Below are positions 1 through 12,598 of a DNA stretch of 64,000 bases, piece after piece. A program made the translations under genes and the position numbers. Where the stretch lies: contig NW_026262668.1 in assembly GCF_021869535.1 (NCBI RefSeq), positions 70,453,558 through 70,517,557 on the forward strand, given 5' to 3'. Numbering within the stretch: the stretch's first letter is position 1; every line of letters begins with the position of its first letter. The notes under the pieces are model-generated. The model ran no database searches. It had not been told where the DNA came from and saw only the letters and a program-made list of their open reading frames with translations. The stretch is from Mytilus californianus (Eukaryota > Mollusca > Bivalvia > Mytilida > Mytilidae).

Positions 1-424
1 ACACACACACAGTGTCCATTTCTAGAAAATAGCTTTAATACATGTATGGCAATAACAGAATGATGTTTCCTAAAACAGAAAGTCAGCAAGTCAATATTAC
101 TGATTAGGCTTTTAGTACTATTCTGTGCTGTTATTGTGTCACTAGTATAGGTATACATGGGATATGCTTTTCTTAAACTAACACAGTGGATTTCAGTGAT
201 AAAAGGAAAAAGCCTACTAAAATAATAAATGTTAAAGTAAAATATACATATTTGAACGATTATAGACAAGATCATGCAGTAAAGATTGACTATATGATTG
301 TTGTTAGCTAGCATCCAATAGCAAATATTTCATGCTTATACAGGACAACTTCTGAGACAATGTAAATATATATATATAAAGAAACCTTCTCATATTTTTA
401 TTTTGTCAAATATTTCTCTTTCAG

Positions 425-541
425 ATCCGATGTATACGAAATGCCAGTTAGTCAAATTCAAAATTTTTACAAGCCAGGTCAAAGGTCAAGGCCATCACCA
501 ATCAAAGCTGACCATAGTTTAACCTTGAATCTGAATTACAG
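425..541 (+). CDS. Gene 1 exon a (first visible exon)
   Basis: Acceptor 'ttctctttcag' ends at 424 and donor 'gtaaag' begins at 542. The exon encodes SDVYEMPVSQIQNF followed by a basic, proline-containing stretch. It ends in phase 2 (AG), which joins to T at 3759. It is too short for an ATG-initiated ORF but fits the downstream frame exactly. Confidence 0.8.
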
Positions 542-3500
542 GTAAAGGGAAGAATTTCAAAGAAATTTTAAGATTTGTTATTACAAAATATATATGAAAT
601 TATTAAGTACATGTATAACATTTTGTCTTTGCAAAAGATTCTGGCTCTTTCAAACATATTTGACCTAGCTCTTTAAGTATCAGAGGTTAATAGATCCCCC
701 GAAAAAATATCTTTTGTATTAAAAGATATGGATAGGTTTATTTCACGCACATTAAATTACTCAAAAAGATTCATATTTAAATCTGTGGAGTGATTGTACA
801 GTAAGGCTTTCAAATTCGGAGAAACACAGGAAGGGTAGTAAAAAAAGACCAGACCTACTAAAAATTTGATTCATTATGAATTGTATTTAATTTTTTTGAT
901 TTCTCAGTGACCTATTATCAGTTCTGGTTATATGCCATAGTGAAAAATGATAATTCCCAAGCCAACTTGTATTGGAGTAAGCCCTTGTTGAACTGCTGCA
1001 GCTATATCATGTTTTGTTTGCCTTTTATTATATTTCCTTGTCCTAAATCAACCTCCACAGTTGCTCCTAAATTTTGGTTTCACAACTTTTTGGTGTTATC
1101 AAGCATAAAAAATATTAAGGGAGGCAAACAAATTAACCAAAATTAGTAAGATATCCTCTGATTATCTGGTTTTCAGCCTATATATGAAATACCAGCTCCT
1201 AGCCAAAAAGTCAAATGAACAAATATTTTAAAAACCAATAGATTTTTTGTCTCGCCTGCGTAGTCGCAGTATGCGAGACATAGGTATTACTATCTGGTGG
1301 CGGCGGCGTAAACTATTTGTATAAAGCTTTATATTTCAGAAGGAAGAAGACCTGGATGCTTCATACCTTGTATGCAGATACCTTATGTTACGAAGTTTCC
1401 GTCTGTTATATGCGAATTGTCCTTGACCTCATTTTCATGGTTCAGTGACTGCTTGAAAAAAAATTACATTTTTTTTGTCATGTTAATTTCTCACTTATTA
1501 TGAGTAATAGGATAACTATATTTGGTATATGGGTTTCTTGCAATGTCTGCATGTCCGTCAGACAGGGTTAACCTGACCTCAACCTTTATGGATCAGTGAT
1601 CAAGATTAAAGTTACGTGATTAGGGCCATTTCTCAGATACTACAAGCAGCAGGCCAACTATATGTGGTGTATGGAATGATTGTAAGGGGTATATGTCAGA
1701 CTGGCAGGTTTCATCTGATCTTAACCTCATTTTCATGGTTCATTGGTCATTGTTAATTTTTGGTGTTTTGGTCTGTTTTTCAAGTATTGTAAGCAATAGG
1801 TCAACTATATTTGGTGTATGGAATGATTGTAAGGTGTACATGTCTGTCTTGCAGGTGTCAACTGACCTTGACCTCATTTTCATGGTTCATTAGTCAGTGT
1901 TAAGTTTTTGTGTTTTGGTCTGTTTTTCAAAGACTAATAGCAATAGGTCAACTATAATTGGTGTATGGAATGATTGTAAGGTGTATATGTCTGTCTAGCA
2001 GGTGTCATATGACCTTGACCTCATTTTCATGGTTCATTGGTCAATGCTAAGTTTTTGTGTTTTGGTCTGTTTTTCAAAGACTTGTAGCAATAGGTCAACT
2101 ATAATTGGTGTATGGAATGATTGTAAGGTGTATATGTCTGTCTAGCAGGTGTCACCTGACCTTGACCTCATTTTCATGGTTCATTGGTCAATGCTATGTT
2201 TTTGTGTTTTGGTCTGTTTTTCAAATACTTATAGCAATAGGTCAACTAAAATTGGTGTATGGAATGATTGTAAGGTGTACATGTCTGTCTAGCCAGTATC
2301 ATCTGACCTTGACCTCATTTCCATGGTTCATTGGACAACATTAAGTTTTTGTCGAGCCTGCGACTTTTGTCGCAGAAAGCTTGACATAGGGATAGTGATC
2401 CGGTGGCGGATGCGGCTGCGGCGTTAGCTAACTTCTTAAAAGCTTTATATTTTAGAAGATGGAAGATCTGGATGCTTCATACTTTGTATATGGATGCCTC
2501 ATGTTACGAAGTTTCCGTCAGCCACATGTCCAATGTTCTTGACCTCATTTTTATGGTTCAGTGACTACTTGAAAAAAAAGTTAAGATTTTTTGTAATGTT
2601 AAATTCTCTCTAATTATAAGTAATAGGATAACTATATTTGGTATGTGTGTACCTTGCAAGGTCCTCATGCCCGTCAGACAGTTTTCACTTGACCTCGACC
2701 TCATTTCATGGATCAGTGAACAAGGTTAAGTTTTGGTGGTCAAGTCCATATCTCAGATACTATAAGCAATAGGTCTTGTATATTCGGTGTATGGAAGGAC
2801 TGTAAGGTGTACATGTCCAACTGGCAGGTGTCATCTGACCTTGACCTCATTTTCATAGTTCAGTGGTTACAGTTAAGTTTTTGTGTTTTGGTCTGTTTTT
2901 CTTATACTGTATGCAATAGGTTTACTATATTTGGTGTATGGAATGATTGTAAGGTGTACATGTCTAGCTGGCAGGTGTCATCTGACCTCGACCTCATTTT
3001 CATGGTTCAGTGGTAAGTTTTTGAGTTTTGGTCTTTTTTTCTAATACCATATGCAATAGTTCAACTATATTTGGTGTATGGAAATATTTTATGATCTATA
3101 TGTCAGTCACTTAGGTTTTATTTGACCTTGACCTCATTTTCAAGGATCATTGCTCAGTGTTTTTGTGTTTTGGTCTGTTTTTCTTAAACTATAAGCAATA
3201 GGTCAACTATATTTGTTGTATGGAAGAATTGTTAGCTGTACATGCCTGCCTAGCATGGTTCATCTGACCTTGACCTCATTTTCATGGTTCATTGGTCAAT
3301 GTTTAGTTTACTTGGTTAATGTTAAGTTTATGTGACAGTTGTAATAAAGCTTATATTTAGGACTATCAACATAATCATATCAATGATTAGTAAAGAAGGC
3401 GAGACATTTCAGCGTGTTCACTCATGTTGTATTTTGGTCTGTTTTTCAATTACCATAAGCAATGGGTCAACTATATTTGGTGTATGGAATAATTGTAAGG

Positions 3501-6500
3501 TGTACCTGTCTGTGTGACAGTTTTTATCTGACCTTGACCTCATTGTCATGGATCTTTAAAAATGTTTATGTGATACTTGTAGTAAAACCTTAATATCTTT
3601 AAGACTTTCAACATGAAATCAATGGTCAGTAAAACAGGCGAGACATTTCAGTGTGTGCACTCTTGTTATTGAATTAGAATAAAACTTACAAAATTTTAGA
3701 AAGTTTCTTTGAGATACTTAAAACTACAAGTTATGACAATTGTTTATACTATTTCTAGTGATCCTACAGATGAAGAAGATTCAATTGCTCAAGAAATTAT
3801 AACAGCAAAAATGTCAACTGATTTACATATATTACCCCAGAAAAATCGTCCTAACAGTAAGGTCCATTTTGAGGATGAGATAGATGATACTGATCCACGA
3901 CTTGGAATTCCTGCTATGACTGGAGAGGAGAAGACAATTGCTGAAAGATACAAGCGACGGAAGTCTCCAATGCCCTTTGTTGTTCATAGAACTTGTGTTA
4001 CTTCTAGAGATGAAAGACCAAAAACAAACAGTCAGAATAGACAATCTAGAAGTGATAATTGTGTCTCTATTTTATGTTCTCCCAGAGATTCAACAAATTT
4101 TAATCATTTTAATGGTGCTGGTAATGGAAATTTGAAAAAGGCAGATAGCCAGGAGGTTTTGTATTCACAAAAACTGGAAAAGCTAAAACCAAAGGAAAGA
4201 TATTCAGCATACTATAGTTCTCAACCAAATCTGTCAACAACCAATAAGTATTTAACAATGAATGAACAGCACTTGAAAGAACAGTCAAATGGATATACAC
4301 ATTCATTAGCCAATTATCAAACAAAACATGGCCAAAAGTCTGCCATGGTTGATGAGCATGAACAAGTCTTCCAAAAACAAGCAAATGGTGTTCTTCTTCA
4401 AGAAACTAAACCACTTTCAAAATCTCAGCCAAACTTAGCTCCCGTAATGAAGAGTTCAAATAAAGGGAGATTAGCCTTATCACGTACCTCATCATCAAAT
4501 TCTGACCAATCATCTCATACTTTAGTGTCTTCTCAATTGGCTTTAAATGTAGCAGAACAAAATATGAATGAAATTACAAGAACAAATCACAGTGTTCCAT
4601 TCAGTGCTAAAAATACCAAGAAAAAACTTCATTTTAGAAAATATTTCAAAACCAAGAGAGGAAAATACAACCCTTCTCTTGAAGAGAACTGTTATCCTGC
4701 AGAGCTAGGTCATGGAATTTCTATGCCAGATCTGACAGGAGATATGCTAAAGCAAAATGTGCAATATTCTAAAGTATCAAAGCATCATCAGAGTATGCAA
4801 AATATTAACTTCCGATCAAAAGACTTAGAAAGTGGTTCTGATGAAGAAGATGTTCAACAAAAACCCTCACAATCTGTAAAACCTAAACATAAATCAAAAG
4901 GCAGTGCAATTAATTATAATGATCCATGTGATAATGTGACTGACGGAGACTCTGGAGTTGATGATAAACTTCCAAAGTTTCATACTAATGGAGGATTTAG
5001 AAACAGTTATAGTAGTGATAGCTCAGATCAAAATATTGTCATACAGCAATCAAAACCAAGGAATCAGCCAAAAAGAACAGAATCAGACAGTAGTTCATGT
5101 CTTAGTGCAAATGGTGAAATTTTTCAGAAAGATGTGAGAAGAAAATCAAAATTGACACCATATGAATCATCTGTAGTACACTTGGATAAACAAGGAATAA
5201 ATGTAAATGAACTGATTGATAGTGATTCTGACAGTTTTTCTGCCAAATGTGTTGTAATTGACAAAGTTCAGGCACACAAACATGTACATGTTATGCCAAA
5301 CACTGGTGCTATACTTGGACAAGAGATTGAAATGGCTCTCGCACATGAAAGAAAGTACAAAAAGAAAGGAGATATTCATCAAAGTCCTGCCAAATTATCA
5401 AATCCAATATTAACTGTTCCAAATTATCAAAAACCTGAAGTTCTACCAACCCATTTAGACAAACATATCATTACCAGTCATGATCAACACATTGCTTGTG
5501 ATCAAATAGATCCAGATCATCAAAATGTTTGTGCTAGAAGATCTGTGTCATCCTCTGTATCATCTATGTCATCACAGGAACAAGTACAGCATTATAATGA
5601 AAAAGATTTAGAAATAATAAATGATGAAGGAAAGGGAAGTAACTCTAATAGAACCTATGTTATTCAAGGGAAATCATCAGTGGAAGAAGTTCAACATCAA
5701 ACAGAATCGAGTGCTGTCTGTAATGAAATTAAAGGTATTGCTGAATATTTCTGCTTATTTTTTAAAATCATGAGTAACATTGCTGTTGTTATCATTACCA
5801 TCAAGTTGCTATAAATCATTTCTTTGAACAAATTAACCATTATGAAATAATGTATAAATGTTTTAAATGAATTATCTCCCTTTATATCTGACTTAATCTG
5901 CATAATGAATCTGTATAATGACTAAAAGACATTGTGACACTGTGAGCATAACGGCCATTTATATAGAACTAGTCTGAAATTTTGTAATAATATGAAAAAT
6001 AAGGATGAAAAAAAAATGGTTTACAGCCATAATAGCTAACATGTCTAATGATTGTCTAGTTTAAACTTTATACCACAGTACAACTTTATGAAATTAAAAG
6101 ATGCATCAAAATTTCAAGTGTTCTGTCTTTCATAATACATTTAAAAATTTTAAGTACAAAATGTCTCACTTCAAAAAACATTCATGTAACATGTTAAAAA
6201 TGCATGTACATGTAGGAAGTACATTAAATGATACATGTATAATATAATGTTATAATGTTTATATTGAAACTTTTTTACTGCTAAAGTCTGTCAATAACTT
6301 TACAGCTATACCCAAAAAAATATATAAATTCATAAATTTTGTCTATTTGTTAAGTTAAAAATAATTAACCCAATGGTCTTAGGGAAGCCTGTGAAATTAG
6401 AAAAAATAAATGTCTCCGCACAAAACCCAGGCCATTAAAATTTACTATTGTTTAAATTTAAATGTAGAAATATATAAATACAACTGTATACATGCACAAA

Positions 6501-9500
6501 TACATACATTTTCTTATGCAGTATACTTAATTTCTTCTACAGGAGAAGAAATGCCAGCACATATTTATGCAGAAGTAAATTTTAAGTCGAAAATAGAAGG
6601 TGAAAATAACCAAGAGGGAAGACAACTGCACAGTAAACTTTCAGCAAGTACACCAGATATAGCTGCTAATTTTGACAAATGTGTCGATATTGACATTGAA
6701 GAAAATCCACCAATTCCTGACAAAAGATGGAACAGGTAATTTTAGAATTAATAATAAAAAATTCTCTGAAATTTTAATTTTTATAGGAGAGGCATAATAT
6801 TTGTATTTCCAATTCATGTATCTAACATTATTAGTTGGAGAAGAAATGAATTGATAAAATTATCCATCTATTAAAATGCATTACTAAAAATTACTTGTTA
6901 TGTATCAGTGATATTTTACTCCTACAATCTTCTTACATAGAACAACATGGTTTTACAGAATTGGGTTACCTTCACTTATTTTGATGGTTAAGAGCAGGAG
7001 GTTATCTTTGTGCAGTTAGGTCAAATTTGAGTTAAGTTTTGCAAGCACACAAAAAAGTGAAAAGCATACAAAATTGATATTTAATAAAGCTTATGGGATG
7101 AAATAAAAGTATTTTTATAATTATCTTTTTCAGAGAGTCTAACCTTGTAAAATCTAAAGAACTCAGTGCATCTAGGCAATCCTTGTCAGATAAAATGGGA
7201 AATATAAAGAAGTCTGCTAAAAGCAAGTTTAAAGCTATACGTAAAGCAGTCAGTATGGATAAAGGTATTGATGACATTGGAAATGAAGGTCAAACAAAGG
7301 TCAAGGACAAGAAAAAGCCAAAGGAAAAGAAAGGATTGTTTGGATTTTTCTCAAAGAAAAAGTCAAAACAGAAGGCAGAAAAGGCCATTGAACTAAGGTA
7401 AGAATATTTTAAAGGAATATGATAATTAAGTTAATCAGCTATGAAACAGACCTTTGGTTTAACGAATGTATAGAGTTCACCAATGTCATGTGAACCTCTT
7501 TGATCAAATGAGGCATATAAAATATATATACATTGTACTGTAAAAAATCTAGTTATTGGCTAATTTCAGGTAATAAAAATAAGTTTTTGGCATATACCGC
7601 TCCCAGGCTTCCCAAAGTTTGACTGTCCACCAGTCAAGCAGATGGTTTAAAGTTGCTTGATTAAAAATTGCTTTATCTTACTGGTAAAAATAATAGAACT
7701 TGTAAATTGAGCATTTTTCTCATATGACCATGTACAGTATTAAACTGCAGAAAACTTGCAGAGATCATAAGTGATTAAAATTGCTACTTTAAAATGTTAT
7801 ACAATGTAGTTTCTGTAAGCATAGCACATTGATAAAATATTTAACTGCAGAGAGAATTAGTGTTTTTCACCAGTTATGAACAGGGGAGGTCTGTATTTCG
7901 TATGTCCTTTTTGGGGTGTTCTATTTTAGTGTTGTTATCCCTTGTTTAAAATATTTTTGTTATCCTTTGTTTGTTTTTCTAGATTCCTTTTCTTAAAAAA
8001 TATGATTGTCTTTTTTTCGTTTTATAAAATGACTTGTTTTATTATGATAATGTAATTGAAAAGATATCTCAATAAAAGTATTTATTATATTCAATTTGAT
8101 ATACTAGATCACCTATTACTTTGCAATTGGCAATCATGATCAATTTTTATAAAAGTTAATTTTTAAGACCTGTTTAATTAATTTGGATATCATTATCAGT
8201 TTTCATGAAAGTCAATGAGTGCTAACCATATAATTTTATGACTTCTAATGGCTTATCTTATTATTATTTTTCTTTCAGTGAGCCTTCCCCAGACACAGAA
8301 AATGCAGCTGCTTCTGGCAAACATTTTGAATTGAATTCATGTAACTCCATAGATTCGGTACAGGACGATCATACTGGGAGTCGTCTTTGTCATATTAATT
8401 CAGATGGGACCCAAGTGATAGAGATCCAAAAGCCACAAAATAAAGCCATTAATTTCTTCATCTCTAGGGGAAATGCTCAGTTTAAACATGGTTAGTATAA
8501 ACTAATCAAATGAAGTTTTTTGCTGAAATTAAATGTATGAATATTTTCATAAGCAAAGTCTTTTTCAATATCATGAATATGGAATGTATATGATATGAAA
8601 ATTATGGAAAAATAAAGTTTTGTCTGTGTGCTGGTGTTTAAGATACAAGCATTTGAAAAACTGGAATTTTTGTCTAAGGATTTTTCATATAAATTTACAG
8701 AAAAAGAATGTTACCTGCATGAAAATAAAGATTTGAAATATTTTATCAGAAGTGTATCTGAAACGTTTGTTTTTAAAATGAATTGAGAAATATAGGGATT
8801 GCAGGGCATCATAGTTTTAAGGCATTGCACAGGGAAAATGCAGTGAGGTTACAAAGCACTCAAAAAATGTTAGAAACAACTTTACTTCAGTGAAATAATA
8901 TCTACATATAAAAGCTTGATAATTTATCACAAAACAGAGAAATTATTTGGTATATGTCTTGTAATAGTGTTAAAAACTGTTTTACTGTGAACTTAAAAGC
9001 ATTATGGTATTTCATGGTTAAACATCAAAGCTGCAAATAAATTAATTCATCTAGAAAAATATAAGAGTTTGGTGCCTTTCTCTATTATTTTACTCAGAAC
9101 ATTTTACAAGGAAATAATTTTATGTGGTTAAGAATGAAACAAAAAACTTTCATTTCTATTGTTTACCAAAGTATTTATTGACTCAGTAAATTATGCAATA
9201 GGTCCATCATAATTTTATTACTCATTGGAATTAAATGACAATATGTTGTACACGTCCCCACATATATTTTAAATTCTAAAATACCTTGAAGCAGGAAAAT
9301 ATTTGCATTGATAGCACTACCAAACACAATATATCTGTACATTAATTAAAAAGGATGTAGGTTAAATGTTAATAAAACACAAACCACCCAACATAAAAGT
9401 ATGAAAAAGGCCTCACAAGGTCATCATACAGACTTCAACCATTAACAGGCACTTATAGTCCCTGAAAGTTACAAATGATTTGTGTGTTAAAATTCACTAA

Positions 9501-9718
9501 TTTTCATTATTTTATCTTTTGTAGGTGTATTTGTTTCACGTTTTATAAGCAGTCCGACCAACATGTATTCTGGACTACTGTCTGTAGGTGATGAGATCAT
9601 TGAAGTGAATGGATTAAAAGTTGAGGATTTATTATTAGATGATATCTACAGTCTTCTTAGTAATGCAGAAAATCTTGTCATAACAATACTACCTCTATTA
9701 GCCAGAAAAGATATTTAA
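425..9718 (+). CDS. PDZ-domain scaffold protein, 5'-partial, six visible exons
   Basis: I join exons 425-541, 3759-5734, 6543-6735, 7134-7397, 8279-8490 and 9525-9718; every junction is AG/GT and keeps one open frame to the TAA at 9716-9718, giving 984 visible residues. The first exon starts with the last base of a split codon, so earlier exons lie left of the window. Residues 1 to about 890 are rich in Ser, Lys, Asn and Gln, with short conserved-looking patches ('RYKRRKSPMPFVVHRTC', 'HGISMPDLTGD') and no obvious fold. Residues about 815-843 are strongly basic and could bind membrane. Residues about 896-980 form a PDZ domain ('FFISRGN', 'GVFVSRF', 'GLLSVGDEIIEVNG', 'NLVITILP') closest in feel to Par-6 PDZ. 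The protein is probably a cytoplasmic scaffold in polarity or junction complexes (inference). I do not recognise the orthologue. Confidence 0.88.
1248..3672 (+). repeat. Repeat family A, copy 1 (outer, interrupted), 147-bp tandem units
   Basis: It starts with a hairpin (1248-1280, 'tgtctcgc' pairing with 'gcgagaca') and ends with 'ggcgagacatttcag' plus 'gtgtgcactcttgtt'. The interior repeats a unit marked by 'ggtgtatggaatgattgtaa' and 'gaccttgacctcattttcat'. Unit starts at 1666, 1813, 1960, 2107 and 2254 are exactly 147 bp apart. The element is interrupted by copy 2 at 2351-3428. The architecture (conserved ends, terminal hairpin, core of tandem units) resembles the 'pearl'-type non-autonomous elements of bivalves, thought to be Helitron relatives. 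Short ORFs inside follow the repeat and are not genes. It lies in the first visible intron of gene 1. Confidence 0.8.
2351..3428 (+). mobile_element. Repeat family A, copy 2, nested inside copy 1
   Basis: A second 5' hairpin ('gtcgagcc...gcttgac') opens at 2351 and a second 3' end ('ggcgagacatttcagcgtg') closes at 3428. Removing these 1,078 bp rejoins 'ttaagttttt' to 'gtattttggtctg', as found in intact units, and restores the outer copy's 147-bp phase exactly (2254 to 3479). It has its own internal units at 2786 and 2933 (147 apart), then two shorter ones. Confidence 0.78.
3759..5734 (+). CDS. Gene 1 exon b (large central exon)
   Basis: The acceptor 'tatttctag' ends at 3758 and the donor 'gtattg' begins at 5735. 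The exon is 1,976 nt and encodes 658 whole codons, mostly low-complexity polar sequence with many Ser-rich clusters that are potential phosphorylation sites. The ATG at 3709 lies in the intron. The apparent C-terminal hydrophobic tail read past 5734 is intron translation and not part of the protein. Confidence 0.9.
6543..6735 (+). CDS. Gene 1 exon c
   Basis: The acceptor 'ttcttctacag' ends at 6542 and the donor 'gtaatt' starts at 6736. It encodes GEEMPAHIYAEV through NPPIPDKRWN, including a short 'SASTPDIAANFD' patch. Phases match on both sides (1 in, 2 out). Confidence 0.85.
7134..7397 (+). CDS. Gene 1 exon d, polybasic
   Basis: The acceptor 'tatctttttcag' ends at 7133 and the donor 'gtaaga' starts at 7398. 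The exon encodes 87 whole codons with a Lys-dense segment around 'KKKPKEKKGLFGFFSKKK'. Such a basic-plus-aromatic cluster often binds acidic membrane lipids (inference). Confidence 0.88.
8279..8490 (+). CDS. Gene 1 exon e, start of the PDZ domain
   Basis: The acceptor 'tctttcag' ends at 8278 and the donor 'gttagt' starts at 8491. The last 25 codons encode the first PDZ strand and carboxylate-binding loop ('AINFFISRGN'). The loop lacks the usual second glycine of the GLGF motif. Confidence 0.87.
9525..9718 (+). CDS. Gene 1 terminal exon, rest of the PDZ domain
   Basis: The acceptor 'ttttgtag' ends at 9524. It encodes GVFVSRFISSPTNMYSG and the core 'GDEIIEVNG', then ends ARKDI-stop. The first Gly codon is split with the preceding exon. 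The PDZ domain stops only a few residues before the C-terminus. Confidence 0.88.
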
Positions 9719-9731
9719 TGTAGTATTTTAT

Positions 9732-9737
9732 AATAAA
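9732..9737 (+). promoter_or_regulatory. Candidate poly(A) signal, proximal
   Basis: AATAAA lies 13 nt after the gene 1 stop. It would give a very short 3' UTR. Confidence 0.25.
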
Positions 9738-10088
9738 AGTAGGAAACTTGTGATAATACTCGTAGCTGAAATATGTTGAATTAACCCATTTTATTTTAGA
9801 TTAGTATGCTAATTTTGACATGCAAAAAAGATTTTGGTTAATGGCTCTTTTAGATGACAGAACAGAAACAGATAATGCACAATAATAATGACCAGTAAAT
9901 ATTACCCTGGTTAATTAAAGTTAACATACGTTTGCAAAAGTTAAATGTAAAATTTTATGATTCTACAAAAATATAACATATATATGTACTTTGTTTTGTA
10001 AATGGTATATATATCTTGCATCCATTTTGTTGAGGTTTATACATTAAACAAAATGTTCTGAAGTTTATTTTGAGTTATTTTTTCTAAA

Positions 10089-10094
10089 AATAAA
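10089..10094 (+). promoter_or_regulatory. Candidate poly(A) signal, distal
   Basis: AATAAA lies about 370 nt after the gene 1 stop, followed by a second A-rich stretch. In AT-rich DNA this hexamer is common, so the assignment is weak. Confidence 0.3.
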
Positions 10095-11056
10095 GTACTT
10101 CAGTAAATGGATAAAATAAAAAGGGGGTAAGTTCAAAATTTACCTCAACTTTGAGAAATAATGAAAACATTCATTTTGCAATGTCTTTTATGTTCAATTA
10201 TTTAGCTTCTTGGTGCATATGTGTACATTTGGTTTTTTTCACTCATTGACAGGTTAAAGGTCAACAAATATAGATAAACTAGGTGAAAAATACCGTTTGA
10301 GCATTAAATGTCCCAACACAACCTGAGACCACATAAAACTTATGACAATTTCATTCTTTTTAAGTAATGACTTAAAAATGTGTTTGTTTATCTCCTTGAT
10401 GTTAGTAAACAATATCATTGGTTAAGTTGTGTATATCAACAGGCCAGGAAATGTGTGTTATTGTTCAATATAAACCAAAACTATTTAACACATAATAAAT
10501 GTTAATTTCAATATTAGTTCTTATGTAATGTATGTGTAGATGTTAAAATATTTAACAATGTACCATGTATATATGTAAAATAGTGCTATATTTTATACAC
10601 TCTCTGTCTTTCAATTTTATCTTAATTATAAAAGATTGTGATTTAATAATCACTCTTTATTTTATATATTTTATACAATGATATTATGTTTTGTTATTCT
10701 GTCTTTATGTATAATCTCATTTCAGATTCCCAAAATCAGCTTGTCTTCCATTGTTGATACTGCTGTACTATGTTTCTTTATCATATGGGTTTATGTCTTC
10801 TTTGACTGTCCATGACATTAAAATACTAAATCCCTGGGATGTGTTTTAGTTGATTTTAGTCTCTGATGCATGATTTTTTATTATTAATTGTTTCTGGCTT
10901 TTAACTAGCTGTCAGTAACTGCGAGTACTCTCAAATCGTACTTTCTTGTTAATGACCTGTTGATACTAATTGTAATGCTTTTTTGTTATTTAATGTTATT
11001 CAGGGTTATATCTGGTCTATATACCAGCTTTGATAAGTGTTTGGTATTACTATAAA

Positions 11057-11748
11057 TTTTCACTTCTTCGTACTATGAACATCAAAATTATTTATTTTGT
11101 AAAAATATTTCCTTTCTCTATCTGAACTGTACACGTATACCTAACAACAAAATTATTTTTATTTACCTGTGTTTAAAGTAATTGCAAATGGCTGATATTT
11201 TTGTTCAAGTATATTGTTTTTCTTAAATTGTTTAACATTTCACAGCGATATAACATGTTACTTTAATTATTCTTCCCTTAGTTTATTTATTTTGTATTTG
11301 CATTGTATCATAGATCAAATTTATTTGTTCAGTGTAAGGTCACGGGTGTTAATATGTCTTTTGATTGAGTTAAGCCATTTCAATTGATATTTTATAGTGT
11401 GTTTTTCTATGTTGTGATGTTACTCTATTGTTTCAGATAAGGGTGAAGGTTTGAACCCGCTGCAATTGTTTGCACCTGTCCTAAGTCAGGAATCTGATGT
11501 TCAGTAGTTGTCGTTTGTTGATGTGGTTCATAAGTGTTTCTCGTTTCTCGTTTTTTATATAGATTAGACCGTTGTTTTTCCGTTTGAATGGTTTTACACT
11601 AGTAATTTTTGGGGCCCTTTATAGCTTGCTGTTCGGTGTGAGCCAAGGCTCCGTGTTGAAGACCATACTTTGACCTATAATGGTTTACTTGTATAAATTT
11701 TTACTTGGATGGAGGGTTGTCTCATTGGCACTCATACCATATCTTCTT
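11057..11748 (+). mobile_element. Abundant mussel-type dispersed repeat, + copy
   Basis: It runs from 'ttttcacttcttcgtac' to 'actcataccatatcttc' and contains 'cggtgtgagccaaggctccg'. It is closely matched in inverse orientation by 18527-19389. I see no coding capacity, so it is presumably a non-autonomous or truncated element. Confidence 0.7.
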
Positions 11749-12012
11749 ATATCTATTAGATTATTATTATACTTAAATTCCAAAATTAGCTTGCCAAACT
11801 TCTTATGAAAGAAAATATGCAAATATTGACTGGCAATATCATCTTGTCTGAAGGTCAAGTCTAAGAACTTTCATATGACTCCAGGTACACAACTGTTCTT
11901 TTTCTGATTGGTTAATGCCCTTGATAATGTTTTCTGATAAAACTTTTTAATATAGGACTCAAGGTACTCCTTTTACAGAATGATAACAGTAAGACACCAT
12001 TCACACTAGCAT
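11749..12012 (+). repeat. Flank shared with the inverted copy at 18563-18822
   Basis: About 260 bp just beyond the dispersed repeat (starting 'tctattagattattattat', ending 'cattcacactagcatt') is present almost unchanged, reversed, inside the other copy. It therefore looks like flanking DNA carried along by one copying event. Confidence 0.6.
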
Positions 12013-12598
12013 TTTTTGGATCGATTTAAGTTTGAATTGATCTAGATAAAACCAGTAAACGTTCACATTATCTTAAATCCTAACGATCTCTATTGGTCTA
12101 ATCTGAACCACTGCGATCACACTACAAGTAAAAAAACAAATCGACCTGACCTAATCACCCTGGAAATTGTAAACACTGAAGTATTTAATCAAATTAATGT
12201 GCAAGTACAAACGCTTGAAAAAAAATAATGGATAAATTAATTGTTTCACTTGAACTACAAGTTCAAATGTTGATACATTTTTGTACTGCTTTTCGTATAG
12301 TTTTCATTAGCCCTTTTATGTTGGTCATCCATTTTATAATAAATTGCATGTGTAATTTTTTCTGCCATATATGCGCACAAATTATTTTCAATTCAAACAT
12401 TCTAGGTTTGATCAATCTCTGCGTTCACATTTAAAGTTAGATCGATTCATTTACATCGATTCAAACTAAACTACCGCTTATGGTGTTTTAGTTTAGACCA
12501 ATTCAAGATCCATTCAAAGCATTCACATTGGCCTTAAATCGATCTATAGTGAACCAATCTAGTTTAAATCGATCTAACTGTCCAAGTGTGAGCGGGTT
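11994..12598. mobile_element. MITE-like element with imperfect terminal inverted repeats
   Basis: The left end 'tcacactag...gatcgatttaa' is mirrored at the right by 'ttaaatcgatc...caagtgtgag'. Similar 'ttcacatt...aaatcgatct' motifs recur internally in both orientations. No target-site duplication was evident. The 12228-12434 ORF lies inside it and is not a gene. Confidence 0.5.

Larger units (their letters stand above)
5735..9524. other. Gene 1 short introns, no further feature
   Basis: The four introns (5735-6542, 6736-7133, 7398-8278, 8491-9524) are AT-rich. I see no dispersed repeat family, RNA gene or other exon in them. Confidence 0.5.
9719..11056. other. Gene 1 3' UTR and AT-rich flank
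   Basis: No ORF, repeat family or RNA gene is recognisable. The 3' UTR presumably occupies the first few hundred bases. Confidence 0.4.

Noticed and set aside
5735-5814. Hydrophobic C-terminal tail of the 701-residue ORF
   Set aside because: It lies after the donor 'G|gtattg' and is intron sequence; the next exon continues the frame.
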